Source of the DNA: JANYCO01 sp031416415
Lineage (GTDB): Bacteria; Bacteroidota; Bacteroidia; Cytophagales; Cytophagaceae
DNA: 37,496 nt
Assembly: GCA_031416415.1 (NCBI GenBank)
Contig: JANOTP010000283.1
Coordinates: forward strand, 1-37,496
Reading direction: 5' to 3'
Shown: positions 21,401-30,358 of the stretch, in pieces
Layout: each line of letters starts with the position of its first letter
Numbering within the stretch: position 1 is the first letter of the stretch
The notes under the pieces: model-generated
Told to the model about the DNA's origin: nothing
What the model saw: only the letters and a program-made list of their open reading frames with translations
Databases searched by the model: none
Position numbers and translations under genes: made by a program

Positions 21401-23161
21401 TTATTTCTTCATCACTTCCTTCACCGCAATACTCAACTCATCCAATTGTTTTTCAGAAATTGTAGAAGGAGAATCAATCATCACGTCGCGACCGGCGTTG
21501 TTTTTTGGAAAGGCGATAAAATCTCTTATTGAATCGGAACCACCAAACAATGAACATAAACGATCAAAACCGAATGCTAGTCCACCGTGTGGAGGAGCGC
21601 CATATTCGAAGGCTTCCATGATGAAACCAAATTGATGTTTCGCTTCTTCATCGCTAAAGCCTAACATGCTAAACATTTTTGCTTGAAGCGCTTTATTGAA
21701 AATACGAATAGAACCACCACCTATTTCAACACCATTTATTACTAAGTCGTAAGCATTCGCCCTTACCGCTGCTGGATTGGTTTCTAGCATCTCCATGTCT
21801 TCTGGTTTTGGAGAAGTGAAAGGATGATGCATAGCGAAAAATCTTTTTTCTTCTTCGTTGTATTCAAACAATGGGAAATCAACTACCCAATGGGCGGAAT
21901 ATTTATCTTTGTCACGCAGACCAAGTCTGGTGCCCATTTCAAGACGAAGCTCACTAAGTTGTTTGCGCGCATCGTTTGCCGAACCGCTGATTACTAAAAT
22001 TAAATCGCCAGGTTTAGCATTAAATTTCGCTGCCCAAGATTTTAAATCTTCTTGAGAATAAAATTTATCTACAGAAGATTTTAATGTGCCATCTGCTTCG
22101 TAACGCATATAAATAAGGCCTTTTGCCCCTATCTGCGGACGTTTCATCCATTCGGTCAATTCGTCTAATTGTTTTCTGGTATACGAGGCACAACCTTCTG
22201 CACAAATTCCCAATACTAATTCTGTACTGTCGAATACTACAAAACCTTTTCCTTTGGCTACATCATTCATTTCTACAAATTTCATTTCGAAACGAATGTC
22301 TGGCTTGTCGTTACCATAATACTTCATGGCATCGGCATAGGTCATGTGGGGAAGCTTAGGAAGATCTAATTTTTTTACTGTTTTAAATAAGTGACGAATT
22401 AATCCTTCAAACATATTTAAAATATCTTCCTGAGTGATGAACGACATTTCACAGTCGATCTGTGTAAACTCTGGTTGACGGTCTGCACGTAAGTCTTCGT
22501 CGCGGAAACATTTTACGATTTGGTAGTAACGGTCAAAACCTGCCACCATCAACAATTGTTTGAAGGTCTGTGGCGATTGCGGTAAAGCATAAAACTCCCC
22601 TGGATTCATACGGGAAGGGACCACAAAATCACGTGCACCTTCGGGTGTTGACTTTATAAGTACTGGCGTTTCTACTTCAATAAAACTTTGTCCATCAAGA
22701 TAATTTCTTGTTTCTTTTGCCACCTGATGACGCAGCTCAAGATTTTTTCGAACGATATCACGACGAAGATCGAGATAACGGTATTTCATGCGGATCTCAT
22801 CACCCCCGTCCGTTTTGTCTTCAATAATAAAGGGAGGTAGTTTTGCAGAATTTAGAATTTCAATTTCTGATATTCTAATTTCAATATAACCAGTTGGTAT
22901 TTTATCATTTTTAGAAATACGTTCTACTACAAGCCCGCTCGCTTTTATAACAAATTCTCTACCCAGTTTCCTTGCAGCAGCCAATGTAGCAGCATCGGTT
23001 TTTCCTTCTTCCAAAAGAAGCTGTGTTATACCATAACGATCGCGCAGATCAATATACACCATACCGCCGATGTCACGTATTTTGGCTACCCAACCGCAAA
23101 GTACAACGGGTGTATTTATATCTGAAATTCTTAATTGTCCGCAATGGTGTGTTCTAAGCAT
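21401..23161 (-). CDS. aspS: Aspartyl-tRNA synthetase
   Basis: A class IIb synthetase that charges tRNA-Asp. An N-terminal OB-fold anticodon-binding domain (MLRTHHCGQLRISD ... GWVAKIRDIGGMVYIDLRDRYG) is followed by the catalytic core: motif 1 in the region FIEVETPVLIKSTPEGARDF, motif 2 CFRDEDLRADRQPEFTQID, the bacterial GAD insertion and motif 3 GLAFGFDRLC. I choose the start at 23161 (586 codons): upstream in-frame codons to 23188 give a non-conserved leader MTFYKIVRI, and MLRTHH is the family's usual beginning. A TATATTTG box on the minus strand (23188-23195) fits a promoter 27 bases before this start. Confidence 0.97.
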   Translation of the reverse strand: MLRTHHCGQLRISDINTPVVLCGWVAKIRDIGGMVYIDLRDRYGITQLLLEEGKTDAATLAAARKLGREFVIKASGLVVERISKNDKIPTGYIEIRISEIEILNSAKLPPFIIEDKTDGGDEIRMKYRYLDLRRDIVRKNLELRHQVAKETRNYLDGQSFIEVETPVLIKSTPEGARDFVVPSRMNPGEFYALPQSPQTFKQLLMVAGFDRYYQIVKCFRDEDLRADRQPEFTQIDCEMSFITQEDILNMFEGLIRHLFKTVKKLDLPKLPHMTYADAMKYYGNDKPDIRFEMKFVEMNDVAKGKGFVVFDSTELVLGICAEGCASYTRKQLDELTEWMKRPQIGAKGLIYMRYEADGTLKSSVDKFYSQEDLKSWAAKFNAKPGDLILVISGSANDARKQLSELRLEMGTRLGLRDKDKYSAHWVVDFPLFEYNEEEKRFFAMHHPFTSPKPEDMEMLETNPAAVRANAYDLVINGVEIGGGSIRIFNKALQAKMFSMLGFSDEEAKHQFGFIMEAFEYGAPPHGGLAFGFDRLCSLFGGSDSIRDFIAFPKNNAGRDVMIDSPSTISEKQLDELSIAVKEVMKK

Positions 23162-23215
23162 AATCCTAACTATTTTGTAAAAGGTCACAAATATAGTGAA
23201 TAGAAGAATATTTCT

Positions 23216-23223
23216 TAAATTTG
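23216..23223 (+). promoter_or_regulatory. Putative -7 box of the YebC-family gene
   Basis: TAAATTTG matches TAnnTTTG and lies 36 bases before the ATG. I see no well-spaced -33 element, so it is a weak call. Confidence 0.3.
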
Positions 23224-23259
23224 AAGATTAATATACTTTAGGAAACGAATTTAATACGC

Positions 23260-23970
23260 ATGGGAAGAATATTTGAAACAAGAAAGCATACCATGATGGC
23301 CCGCTTTGATAAAATGGCCAAAGCTTTTACAAGAATAGGAAGGGAAATTGCTATTTCCGTCAAATCAAACGGTCCTCTTCCTGAAAACAATCCCCGTTTG
23401 CGTACCCTAATGCAAAATGCTAAGGGCGTTAACATGCCCAAAGATAGAATTGAAGCTGCTATAAAAAGGGCTTCAAGTAAAGAAGAAAAAGATTTTGAGG
23501 AGGTGATTTACGAGGGTTATGGTCCTTACGGTGTGGCACTTCTCTTCGAAACAGCTACCGATAATATTTTTCGTACTGTAGCAGATATTCGTGCTATTCT
23601 ATCGCGTGGAGGAGGATCTTTAGGCAAAACAGGCTCACTAGATTTTATCTTTACTAGAAAAGGGGTGTTTAAATTCTTAAAAGAAAACAGAGATATTGAT
23701 GAATTAGAGCTTGAATTGATTGATTTTGGTGCTGACGATGTGGCGATTTCTGCTGAAGGCGATGTTTATATATATTGCGCTTTCCAAGACTTTGGAAAAA
23801 TGCAAAAAGCTCTTGAAGACAAGGGAATAAACATTATAAGTGCTGACCTACAACGAATTCCTAACTCTTATACAGAAGTTACTGCAGAACAAGAAGAGGA
23901 AATACTTCTTCTCATAGAAAAATTTGAGCAGTACGATGATATACAGGTCGTTTACCATAACATGAAATAA
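23260..23970 (+). CDS. YebC/PmpR-family protein
   Basis: A 236-residue member of the YebC/TACO1 family. These proteins act on translation of proline-rich stretches in recently studied members, and some have been described as transcriptional regulators. Signatures: GRIFETRKHTMMARFDKMAKAF and FTRIGREI at the start, NPRLRTLMQNAKGVNMPKDRIEAAIKRA at 47-74, YEGYGPYGVALLFE, and GGSLGKTGSLDFIFTRKGVF. The length is normal. It is divergent from aspS with a short shared intergenic region. Confidence 0.93.
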   Translation: MGRIFETRKHTMMARFDKMAKAFTRIGREIAISVKSNGPLPENNPRLRTLMQNAKGVNMPKDRIEAAIKRASSKEEKDFEEVIYEGYGPYGVALLFETATDNIFRTVADIRAILSRGGGSLGKTGSLDFIFTRKGVFKFLKENRDIDELELELIDFGADDVAISAEGDVYIYCAFQDFGKMQKALEDKGINIISADLQRIPNSYTEVTAEQEEEILLLIEKFEQYDDIQVVYHNMK

Positions 23971-24112
23971 GTTTACTGTTATATAATCCTTGTTCCAACA
24001 ACTATTAACATTTCTAAGAAGATTTTAAAAAACAAATTGTTAATTTTGACACTAAGCCACTTTTCTACTAAAGCAGGGCTTTTAATTTTTATTCACCTTA
24101 AATAGTTATACG

Positions 24113-24532
24113 ATGGGATTTATTAAAGAATTTAAAGAGTTTGCCATGAAAGGCAATGTTGTCGACCTTGCAGTCGGTGTTATCATTGGTGGAGCTTTTG
24201 GTAAAATTGTATCTTCTATGGTAAACGATATTATAATGCCTCCCATAAGTCTAGTACTTGGTGACAAAGGATTTACAGAACTTTTTTATGCACTAAACGG
24301 AAAAGTTTATCCCAATCTTATAGCAGCTAAAGCAGATGGTGCACCAATATTAGCCTACGGAAGTTTTATTCAAACCGTGATAGATTTTACTATTCTTGCC
24401 ATCATTATTTTTTTAATGATAAAAGGAATTAACTCAATGAAGAAAAAAGAAGAAGTGGCAGCAGCAGTAGACCCTGAGCCAACGACAAGTGAGAAACTTT
24501 TAATGGAAATAAGAGACTCTTTAAAAAAATAA
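24113..24532 (+). CDS. mscL: Large-conductance mechanosensitive channel MscL
   Basis: A 139-residue inner-membrane channel that opens when the membrane is stretched by osmotic downshock. MGFIKEFKEFAMKGNVVDLA is the N-terminal amphipathic helix entering TM1 (GVIIGGAFGKIVSSMVNDIIMPP), a periplasmic loop of about 35 residues with FTELFYALNG follows, TM2 is FIQTVIDFTILAIIIFLMIKGIN, and a charged helix ends the protein. The length and order fit the family. A DUF3078 gene follows on the same strand after 24 bases. Confidence 0.96.
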   Translation: MGFIKEFKEFAMKGNVVDLAVGVIIGGAFGKIVSSMVNDIIMPPISLVLGDKGFTELFYALNGKVYPNLIAAKADGAPILAYGSFIQTVIDFTILAIIIFLMIKGINSMKKKEEVAAAVDPEPTTSEKLLMEIRDSLKK

Positions 24533-24556
24533 TTTACAGTAGAAATCTTTAACAAA

Positions 24557-25591
24557 ATGAAAAATTTATTATTAAATCTAACACTCTTTGTAGCAACATT
24601 CTCTTTTGCTTACAGTCAAGATTCTACTGCCACAAAAGATACTTTATATTGGCACAGAGGAACAACTCTTGCTGTGAATCTAGCACAAACTAGTCTTACC
24701 AACTGGAATGCTGGCGGGCAAAATTCTATTGCGTATAACGCGCTTTGTAACTCTTTTTTAAATTATGAAAAAGACAAACTAGTTTACAGCAATTCTTTAA
24801 CATTAGCTTTTGGACAAGCAAATCTTGCCGATAAAGGCTGGAGAAAAACAGACGATCGTTTGTATTATATAAGTAAGCTGTCGTACAAGAAATCTGAAAA
24901 ATTACGCTACACGATTTATTTAGATTTTCTTACTCAATTTGCTGATGGATTTAATTACATACAAAGTGTTTCCAATCCAAATGAAGATACTGCTGTGTTA
25001 GTTTCAAGATTTATGTCAAGAGGCTACAGCACACTGGCAATAGGCGCTGAATACACACCAACGAAAGGTTTATTTATTTTCTTCTCTCCTCTTTCTATGA
25101 AATCTACTTTTGTAGGTTACCAGCCTTTTGCAAATGCTGGAGCTTTTGGAGTGAGGCCTGAATACATTGATAAAAATTCAGGAAATAGAATTGCAGGTAA
25201 AAATACGTTGTTTGAACCAGGAGCTTTATTGGATATAGTTTACAATAAAGATTTTACTAAAAATATTGCATTTCAAACAAAATTATCATTGTTCTGGGCA
25301 TATATGAGAAAAGCTTATGAGATTGATGGCGCAGGTATTTTACAAAATGAAACCTATGTTTTTAACAAAAATGTAGATGTAATGTGGGATCTATCCTTAG
25401 TAATGAAAGTTTCAAAATACATCACTGCAAGTATTACTACTTCACTTATTTATGACGATGACATAAAAGTATTAAGATCCAAATATGCAAACGATCCAAC
25501 AAATCCAAAAGCTATTGGTCCTGCTATACAATTCAAACAAGTATTAGGAATTGGATTACAAGCTACATTTAAGTCTAAATACACACTGTAG
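24557..25591 (+). CDS. DUF3078 outer-membrane protein
   Basis: A 344-residue exported protein: signal peptide MKNLLLNLTLFVATFSFAYS-Q, then the DUF3078 signature LAVNLAQTSLTNWNAGGQNS (residues about 37-56), then many amphipathic beta strands with alternating aromatic residues up to the terminal LGIGLQATFKSKYTL, consistent with an outer-membrane barrel. DUF3078 proteins are widespread in Bacteroidota without a known function. It is close behind mscL and probably co-transcribed, and is followed by a bidirectional terminator. Confidence 0.88.
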   Translation: MKNLLLNLTLFVATFSFAYSQDSTATKDTLYWHRGTTLAVNLAQTSLTNWNAGGQNSIAYNALCNSFLNYEKDKLVYSNSLTLAFGQANLADKGWRKTDDRLYYISKLSYKKSEKLRYTIYLDFLTQFADGFNYIQSVSNPNEDTAVLVSRFMSRGYSTLAIGAEYTPTKGLFIFFSPLSMKSTFVGYQPFANAGAFGVRPEYIDKNSGNRIAGKNTLFEPGALLDIVYNKDFTKNIAFQTKLSLFWAYMRKAYEIDGAGILQNETYVFNKNVDVMWDLSLVMKVSKYITASITTSLIYDDDIKVLRSKYANDPTNPKAIGPAIQFKQVLGIGLQATFKSKYTL

Positions 25592-25625
25592 ATATTGTAA
25601 TTAATTTAATACATATTCAGAAGAA

Positions 25626-25664
25626 AAGGAGTTAGCTATTAAACTAATAGCTAACTCCTTTTTA
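25626..25664. terminator. Bidirectional terminator
   Basis: AAAAGGAGTTAGCTATT-AAACT-AATAGCTAACTCCTTTT is a perfect 17-bp stem with A and T runs built into its ends, so it works in both directions. A second imperfect stem (TTAATTGATA-A-TGGAGA with TCTCCA-C-TATCAATTAA, about 25715-25756) follows the minus-strand gene. Confidence 0.9.
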
Positions 25665-25763
25665 TTTTTGCCCACACAACTAAGTAGGCACAATCCAAAA
25701 ACTAAGACAACTAACTTAATTGATAATGGAGAAAAGCTATCTCCACTATCAATTAAAGAATTT

Positions 25764-26681
25764 TTAGTTAGTTTCATTATGTACAACTTTATAAGCAACT
25801 ACTCTATTTTTGAAAAAAGTAGGTACAAGTAACGTGCTAGTTGCTGGAATAAACTCGATGTCAGCAGAATTTATTTTGTCCGCTTTTGTATCCAATACTA
25901 TATTTTTTGTACCGTCTGGCTCAACTAGAAATACAGTTCCATTCCAATCAGAAACTATATAATGACCAATTTTCCCAAAGTAAGCGATACCATCTCCAGC
26001 AGCTACTTCTGTTGCTATTCCCGTAATGGATTTAGTAGTTAGATCAATCGATTTAAAATCATTACTTCCATAAGAAGCCAATAATATTCTATTTTTTTCA
26101 ACCAACAAACCGTTTGGATTTTTTAACTCTTTATCTAGCCATGTGCTAATTTTCCCGTTAATTAACGTATGAATTTTATTACTTTCAGAATCAGAAAAAT
26201 AAACAGTCCCTAGAGAATCTATTGTAATATCATTTAAAAATTTTGCTCCTTTTACTTCGTAGGTTTTTATAATTTTACCTTTTTCAATATCTATTTCGAC
26301 AAGCTTTGTAATGTCCGTGACATATAGTTTGTTTCCAAAAATACCCAGACCTTTAGGGGCATCAAGTCCTTTTACCCATTCAAGCGTTTCGATCTTTCCA
26401 TCAACGGTTAGTTTAGAAATAAAGCCATTTTTATCTTTATCCGTAGGCACCCCATTTATATTAGAAACATAAATAATATTTCTTGTTTGGTCAAACAAAA
26501 CAGATTCTGGGGTTCTCAATAAAGTGTCCGTTGTCCAAGTTTGAGTTACACTAACAGCAGGTAGTACGATACTGTCTTTCACGACAACAACTGAGTCATT
26601 TTTAGAATTGTCTTTGTTATCAGTACCACAGGAAGCCATAAGGATTATGGCGCAAATAAACAGTGAATAAATTTTGAACAT
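25764..26681 (-). CDS. SMP-30/gluconolactonase-like beta-propeller lipoprotein
   Basis: A 305-residue lipoprotein with lipobox LMASC (C18), followed by a disordered Asp/Asn/Ser/Val linker. The rest repeats blades of the SMP-30/NHL type: RTPESVLFDQTRNIIYVSN, LDAPKGLGIFGNKLYVTD, FLNDITIDSLGTVYFSDSES, LKNPNGLLVEKNRILLAS and GDGIAYFGKIGHYIVSDW. The family includes lactonases and pure binding propellers. The Asp and Asn metal ligands cannot be confirmed by eye, so enzymatic activity is open. It is anchored in the periplasm or at the outer membrane. Confidence 0.82.
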   Translation of the reverse strand: MFKIYSLFICAIILMASCGTDNKDNSKNDSVVVVKDSIVLPAVSVTQTWTTDTLLRTPESVLFDQTRNIIYVSNINGVPTDKDKNGFISKLTVDGKIETLEWVKGLDAPKGLGIFGNKLYVTDITKLVEIDIEKGKIIKTYEVKGAKFLNDITIDSLGTVYFSDSESNKIHTLINGKISTWLDKELKNPNGLLVEKNRILLASYGSNDFKSIDLTTKSITGIATEVAAGDGIAYFGKIGHYIVSDWNGTVFLVEPDGTKNIVLDTKADKINSADIEFIPATSTLLVPTFFKNRVVAYKVVHNETN

Positions 26682-26823
26682 AGTTATACGTTTTTAAAAG
26701 TGGTAATTATAAAAGGAGTTAATAATGATTATTTTAATACTCTAAACTAGTAAAAATAAGTTACAGTTAAAAAATTTATTGTTTAAGCAAGGTTATAATT
26801 TTGTTAAAAAATAAAATTTGCTT

Positions 26824-26855
26824 TTAGACGAGCCTCCTTCCGTAAGCTCGTCTAA
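26824..26855. terminator. Terminator-like hairpin after the T9SS protein gene
   Basis: TTAGACGAGC, a 12-base loop, GCTCGTCTAA: a perfect 10-bp stem 4 bases beyond the stop of the minus-strand gene. The minus strand after it is T-rich but not a clean T run. Confidence 0.6.
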
Positions 26856-26858
26856 CAA

Positions 26859-27935
26859 TTATTTAATGATTCTAGCAGATAGTGTATTGTTTCCAGCTAT
26901 TACTACTAAGGTATAAACACCAGTTTGTAAGTTATCAAGTCCCCCAAGATTTAATTCGTTATAACCGTCATTGCTAATCGTAGAGTGTTGGTATACGGTA
27001 TTGCCTCTCATGTCTATAATGCTTATTTCTAAAGTTACTTCTATTGAAGTGTTAAAGCTTATAAGGACTGATGTCTCAAAAGGGTTAGCGCTCATAATTG
27101 TTAGGCCTTCTTTTACAATGTTACTTAAAGAAATAACTTGAGAATATGCAACAGTGCCATTTAGGTCTAGTTGTTTCAAACGATAGTAAAGAGTGCCTTT
27201 TACTGTTACATCTGTAAAGCTATATTCAGTAGTATTTTCTGTAGTGCCTTGACCATTTACATTGCCTATTGCTGTGAATATTTTTCCATCAACGCTTTTC
27301 TCTATAATGAATCCTGAATTATTTTCTTCTGATGCAGTAACCCAGTTTAATACATTTCCAATAACTTCGTTTTTTCCAGTAAAAGAAAGTAGTTCAACAG
27401 GTAGAGGTGTGTAGTTATAATAAGCACCATAAACTCTAAGCGCTTTTTCTTCTTCTTTGTTATCTCTAGTATTCATTTCAATACCTATTCCGTTAAAAAC
27501 ATTTTTTGAGAAGAATGAGATTAAATATTTTCCGCTAGTACCTATTTGTGAAATTGTAGTGTTATCACCCGTAATACTATCTTTATTAGAAATATTATTT
27601 AAAAGAGTATAAAATTCTATATTCTGAATATCTGTTTTAGTAAGAACACTCATATCTGTGCTGCTGATAATAAAATTAATTTCTGTACTAGCGCTCTGTG
27701 TAGTTGTAAAAAAAAGATTTTGATAACTATAAGAAGCATTTTTAGCAGAACCAGCTACTTTAATAGTAGAATAATCTGTCATGTCAGCACCTACTGCTTT
27801 AGAAGAGTTACTTACACTACAACTTTTGCAAGAAGCACTAGTACCATTTAGTTCGCTTGATGGATAAGCTGTTTGTCCAAAAGCAGTTTGGATGGTTGTA
27901 AGAGCGATGATAAAGATGTGTGTTAAGTTTTTCAT
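26859..27935 (-). CDS. Exported protein with T9SS-type C-terminal domain
   Basis: A 358-residue secreted protein starting MKNLTHIFIIALTTIQTAFG-Q. I choose ATG 27935, because upstream in-frame codons to 27983 precede a good signal peptide. The middle contains PLPVELLSFTGKNEVIGNVL then NWVTASEENNSGFIIEKSVDGKIF, a fibronectin-like module very common before T9SS tails. The last 80 residues (IMSANPFETSVLISFN ... YNELNLGGLDNLQTGVYTLVVIAGNNTLSARIIK) have the form of the Por secretion sorting domain, directing the protein to the cell surface. The N-terminal domain has a CKSC motif and is unassigned. Likely function: surface or adhesin-like. Confidence 0.85.
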   Translation of the reverse strand: MKNLTHIFIIALTTIQTAFGQTAYPSSELNGTSASCKSCSVSNSSKAVGADMTDYSTIKVAGSAKNASYSYQNLFFTTTQSASTEINFIISSTDMSVLTKTDIQNIEFYTLLNNISNKDSITGDNTTISQIGTSGKYLISFFSKNVFNGIGIEMNTRDNKEEEKALRVYGAYYNYTPLPVELLSFTGKNEVIGNVLNWVTASEENNSGFIIEKSVDGKIFTAIGNVNGQGTTENTTEYSFTDVTVKGTLYYRLKQLDLNGTVAYSQVISLSNIVKEGLTIMSANPFETSVLISFNTSIEVTLEISIIDMRGNTVYQHSTISNDGYNELNLGGLDNLQTGVYTLVVIAGNNTLSARIIK

Positions 27936-28402
27936 AATATCTTTGTTTATATAAGATTTAACGAGTAGCAGACAGAAACCCAATTTAATTTAGCCGGTTA
28001 ACCTTACCTTGTCGTTAAGTGAAGCTATCTGCTCGATGAATGGGAAAGTAGTGCTATCGTACAAAAGCAAATCTATACGTAGATTTTCCTTTATTAAAAT
28101 TTCTATAATCTATAAACAGTTGATTATTTGATATTTATAAGGCATTGGTTTTTATTCAAAACAGTAACAATAGACTAGTACTTTCACCATAGCAAATGGA
28201 CCATACAGATTAAATCGGTTGTGATAAATTTCCACAACCTCTCTTGGTATAAAAAATTCATTCTTAACTATTTTTATAATACCATATAAAAGGTTTACTT
28301 ACAACAGAGAATAAAATTTTATCTTTAAATTGTTGTAGCAACAATTAATTTTTAACAAACCAAATAAAACAATCAATTCAAATTCGTCTCAAAAAAATCT
28401 AT
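27936..28402. other. 467-base gene-free region with a structured leader and an operator-like palindrome
   Basis: The region separates the minus-strand T9SS gene from the plus-strand DoxX-like gene. On the minus strand near 27960-28050 the message can pair CGAG-CAGA with TCTG-CTA-CTCG around GGTAAGGTTAACCGGCTAAA and a possible AACC/GGTT stem, which looks like a folded leader. On the plus strand AATTGTTG-TAG-CAACAATT sits at 28328-28346. The rest is AT-rich and I see no open reading frame or repeat. Confidence 0.45.
28328..28346. promoter_or_regulatory. Operator-like palindrome upstream of the DoxX-like gene
   Basis: AATTGTTG-TAG-CAACAATT is a perfect 8-bp inverted repeat with a 3-base spacer, 57 bases before the start codon. 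The spacing and arm length suit a MarR- or TetR-type repressor, but no regulator gene is adjacent. Confidence 0.5.
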
Positions 28403-28789
28403 ATGAAAAAAGAAAAAATATTTTACTGGACCGCAACAATCTTTATATTCTTATTTGAAGGAGTAATGCCTGCTCTTACTTCACATACCGAAATGGCAAA
28501 AGAAGGAGTTAGGCATCTTGGATATCCCGATTATTTTAGTACAATGTTAATGGTATTTAAAGTAGTAGGTACATTAGCACTGCTTATCCCTCAAGTGCCA
28601 AAGAGAGTTAAGGAGTGGGCTTATGCTGGCTTTGCTATAGATTTCATTGCTGCCGCAGTAAGCCACTGTGTAGTGGATGGTTTTACAATTTTAAGTTTTT
28701 TCCCTCTTGTTATCTTTGCTATTCTGATTGTATCTTATATTTACTATCACAAATTACAAGCGGCGAATGGACTAAAAAGTGTCTCTTAA
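28403..28789 (+). CDS. DoxX-like membrane protein
   Basis: A 128-residue inner-membrane protein with four predicted helices (about 7-26, 47-64, 71-91 and 95-115), matching the DoxX-like family layout. Visible family features are FEGVMPALT near 19-27, VRHLGYPDYFSTMLMVFKVVGTLALLIPQVPKRVKEWAYAGFAIDFIAA with the LGYPxY and K(V)xG positions, and a short terminal tail. The family is often linked with small-molecule or redox stress, without a defined activity. The upstream palindrome suggests single-gene repression and induction. Confidence 0.85.
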   Translation: MKKEKIFYWTATIFIFLFEGVMPALTSHTEMAKEGVRHLGYPDYFSTMLMVFKVVGTLALLIPQVPKRVKEWAYAGFAIDFIAAAVSHCVVDGFTILSFFPLVIFAILIVSYIYYHKLQAANGLKSVS

Positions 28790-28804
28790 TAAAATACCTG
28801 TAGT

Positions 28805-28847
28805 ATGCTTTATAGATGGCTTTTCAAAAAAGTCATCTATAAAGTAT
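28805..28847. terminator. Bidirectional terminator
   Basis: ATGCTTTATAGATGGCTTTT pairs with AAAAGTCATCTATAAAGTAT at 18 of 20 positions, with two G-T pairs, between the convergent DoxX-like and SiaC-like genes, followed by T residues. Confidence 0.75.
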
Positions 28848-28869
28848 TTTTATAAATTTTTACAGTTGA

Positions 28870-29259
28870 TTAGTTATTATAAGACTCAACCTGAACTTGT
28901 TCAATTTTGTGTTTAATAAGTTCTTCAAATAATATAATAGATTCTTGCATGTCTTCGTCACCTTTTTCAAAATACCAAACAATAGAAAGTTGGCTATTTG
29001 ATTTATTTAGGAGCACAAGTGACTCTAAAAGGTCAAGAAGATATTTGGCACTGGCAGTATTAAAATATTTTAACTTAACAGACAAGGTGGTTTTTGTCGA
29101 TGGACTTAGCAAGTAGCCTTCTATCCAGCTTTTAAGAATCTGATAAATAGGTTTAGGATCTTCTTCGCATGAAACGCCAAATATATGCAGAATTCCTTCT
29201 GGTGAAAATTTTACACCTACTGATTTAGAGGTGCTTGGAATTATTTCTAAAAGGTCCAT
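28870..29259 (-). CDS. SiaC-like (DUF1987) regulatory phosphoprotein
   Basis: A 129-residue protein of the DUF1987/SiaC family. Visible: STSKSVGVKFSPEGILHIFGVS, PIYQILKSWIEGYL, the KYFNTASAKYLLDLLESL core and SIVWYFEKGDEDMQESI. In Pseudomonas, SiaC is phosphorylated at Thr68 by SiaB and, when unphosphorylated, activates the diguanylate cyclase SiaD. Here T68 (FNTAS) falls at the same position by eye. No siaA, siaB or siaD partners are adjacent, so the circuit, if any, is elsewhere. Confidence 0.85.
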   Translation of the reverse strand: MDLLEIIPSTSKSVGVKFSPEGILHIFGVSCEEDPKPIYQILKSWIEGYLLSPSTKTTLSVKLKYFNTASAKYLLDLLESLVLLNKSNSQLSIVWYFEKGDEDMQESIILFEELIKHKIEQVQVESYNN

Positions 29260-29516
29260 TCTATAAATTAGTTATTCCTAAATGTAAATAAATAACAACG
29301 AAATACAATTCATTTTTTTTGAAAAGCAACGTGTCTTATTGTTAAAGACATTTGTTTTTGGTTTAGATCAAGTACTTACAACAGTAGTTTTTTCACTAAA
29401 CAAATATGGTTTTTTATCTTTATCTTTATCAAAACTACCTTACAAAACAGTCAAGATTGATACTACTTTCAATGGCTTTACAAAAAACGGTTTTTGTTTC
29501 TTAACTTACTGAGTAG

Positions 29517-30347
29517 ATGTATTCAATAATAGACATAGAAACAACTGGTGGCCGGCTTGAAACGGATCGCATCACAGAGATTGCAATTGTAGTGCACGAT
29601 GGTAAGAAAGTGGTTAATTCATATAGTACGCTTATTAATCCTGAATGTTCTATTCCCTATTCCATTACAAGACTTACGGGCATTAGTAATGAGATGGTTC
29701 GTAATGCGCCAAAATTTTTTGAAGTAGCTAAAAATATTCTTGAATTAATAAAGGGAACAACCTTTGTTGCGCATAATGTACGTTTTGATTATAGTTTTGT
29801 GAAAGAAGCATATAAAACCTTAGGGTATGACTTTAATTCAGAAATGCTTTGTACTGTGCGTTTAAGTAGATATACCTTTCCTGGGTTGGCCTCTTATAGC
29901 TTAGGTAAATTATGTGCAAGTTTAGGAATTCGTGCTGAGAATAGTCACAGAGCAATGGGAGATGCACAAGCAACAGTACTACTTTTTGATAGAATTCTTT
30001 CTCAAAATCCTTTATTACTTGAAAAAAAGCTACTAGAGAAAAAGGTAAATTTAATAGCGATTCCTCCTTTATTAGAAAAATCAGTTTATGAAACTATTCC
30101 CGAAGGAAAAATTGGTGTATATTATTTTCATGATTGTTCAGGAGAAGTTATTTATATAGGGAAGAGTAAGGATATAAAAAAACGTATTATGCAGCATTTT
30201 GCGCTCAATGGAAAAAAGTCTACTCTGTCTACTATTCCTAAAGCTGAAATTGCTGATATAAGTATTTTAGAAACAGAAAGTGAACTCATCGCCGTCATGG
30301 TAGAATCCGATGAAATTAAAAAATTGCGCCCAAAATATAATAGTTAG
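29517..30347 (+). CDS. DnaQ-type 3'-5' exonuclease fused to a GIY-YIG nuclease domain
   Basis: A 276-residue two-domain protein. DnaQ/epsilon-type exonuclease, residues 1-165: ExoI DIETTG with D6 and E8, ExoII FVAHNVRFDYSFV, ExoIII HRAMGDAQAT. The GIY-YIG domain, about 195-275, is UvrC/Cho-like: IGVYYFHDCSGEVIYIGKSKDIKKR, and ends EIKKLRPKYNS. The domain pairing is well known in this phylum and is thought to act in nucleotide-excision-type repair. Related proteins often continue about 180 residues beyond the KPKYN position; this one stops there, so it is the short form or a truncation. It converges on the PAS-LuxR gene, 11 bases between stops. Confidence 0.88.
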   Translation: MYSIIDIETTGGRLETDRITEIAIVVHDGKKVVNSYSTLINPECSIPYSITRLTGISNEMVRNAPKFFEVAKNILELIKGTTFVAHNVRFDYSFVKEAYKTLGYDFNSEMLCTVRLSRYTFPGLASYSLGKLCASLGIRAENSHRAMGDAQATVLLFDRILSQNPLLLEKKLLEKKVNLIAIPPLLEKSVYETIPEGKIGVYYFHDCSGEVIYIGKSKDIKKRIMQHFALNGKKSTLSTIPKAEIADISILETESELIAVMVESDEIKKLRPKYNS

Positions 30348-30358
30348 TCTGAAGAAAT

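Noticed and set aside
25601..25798. A 65-codon minus-strand frame with an LSCVG sequence
   Set aside because: It overlaps a perfect bidirectional terminator and an inverted repeat, and overlaps the end of the propeller gene. Its lipobox-like sequence is probably chance.
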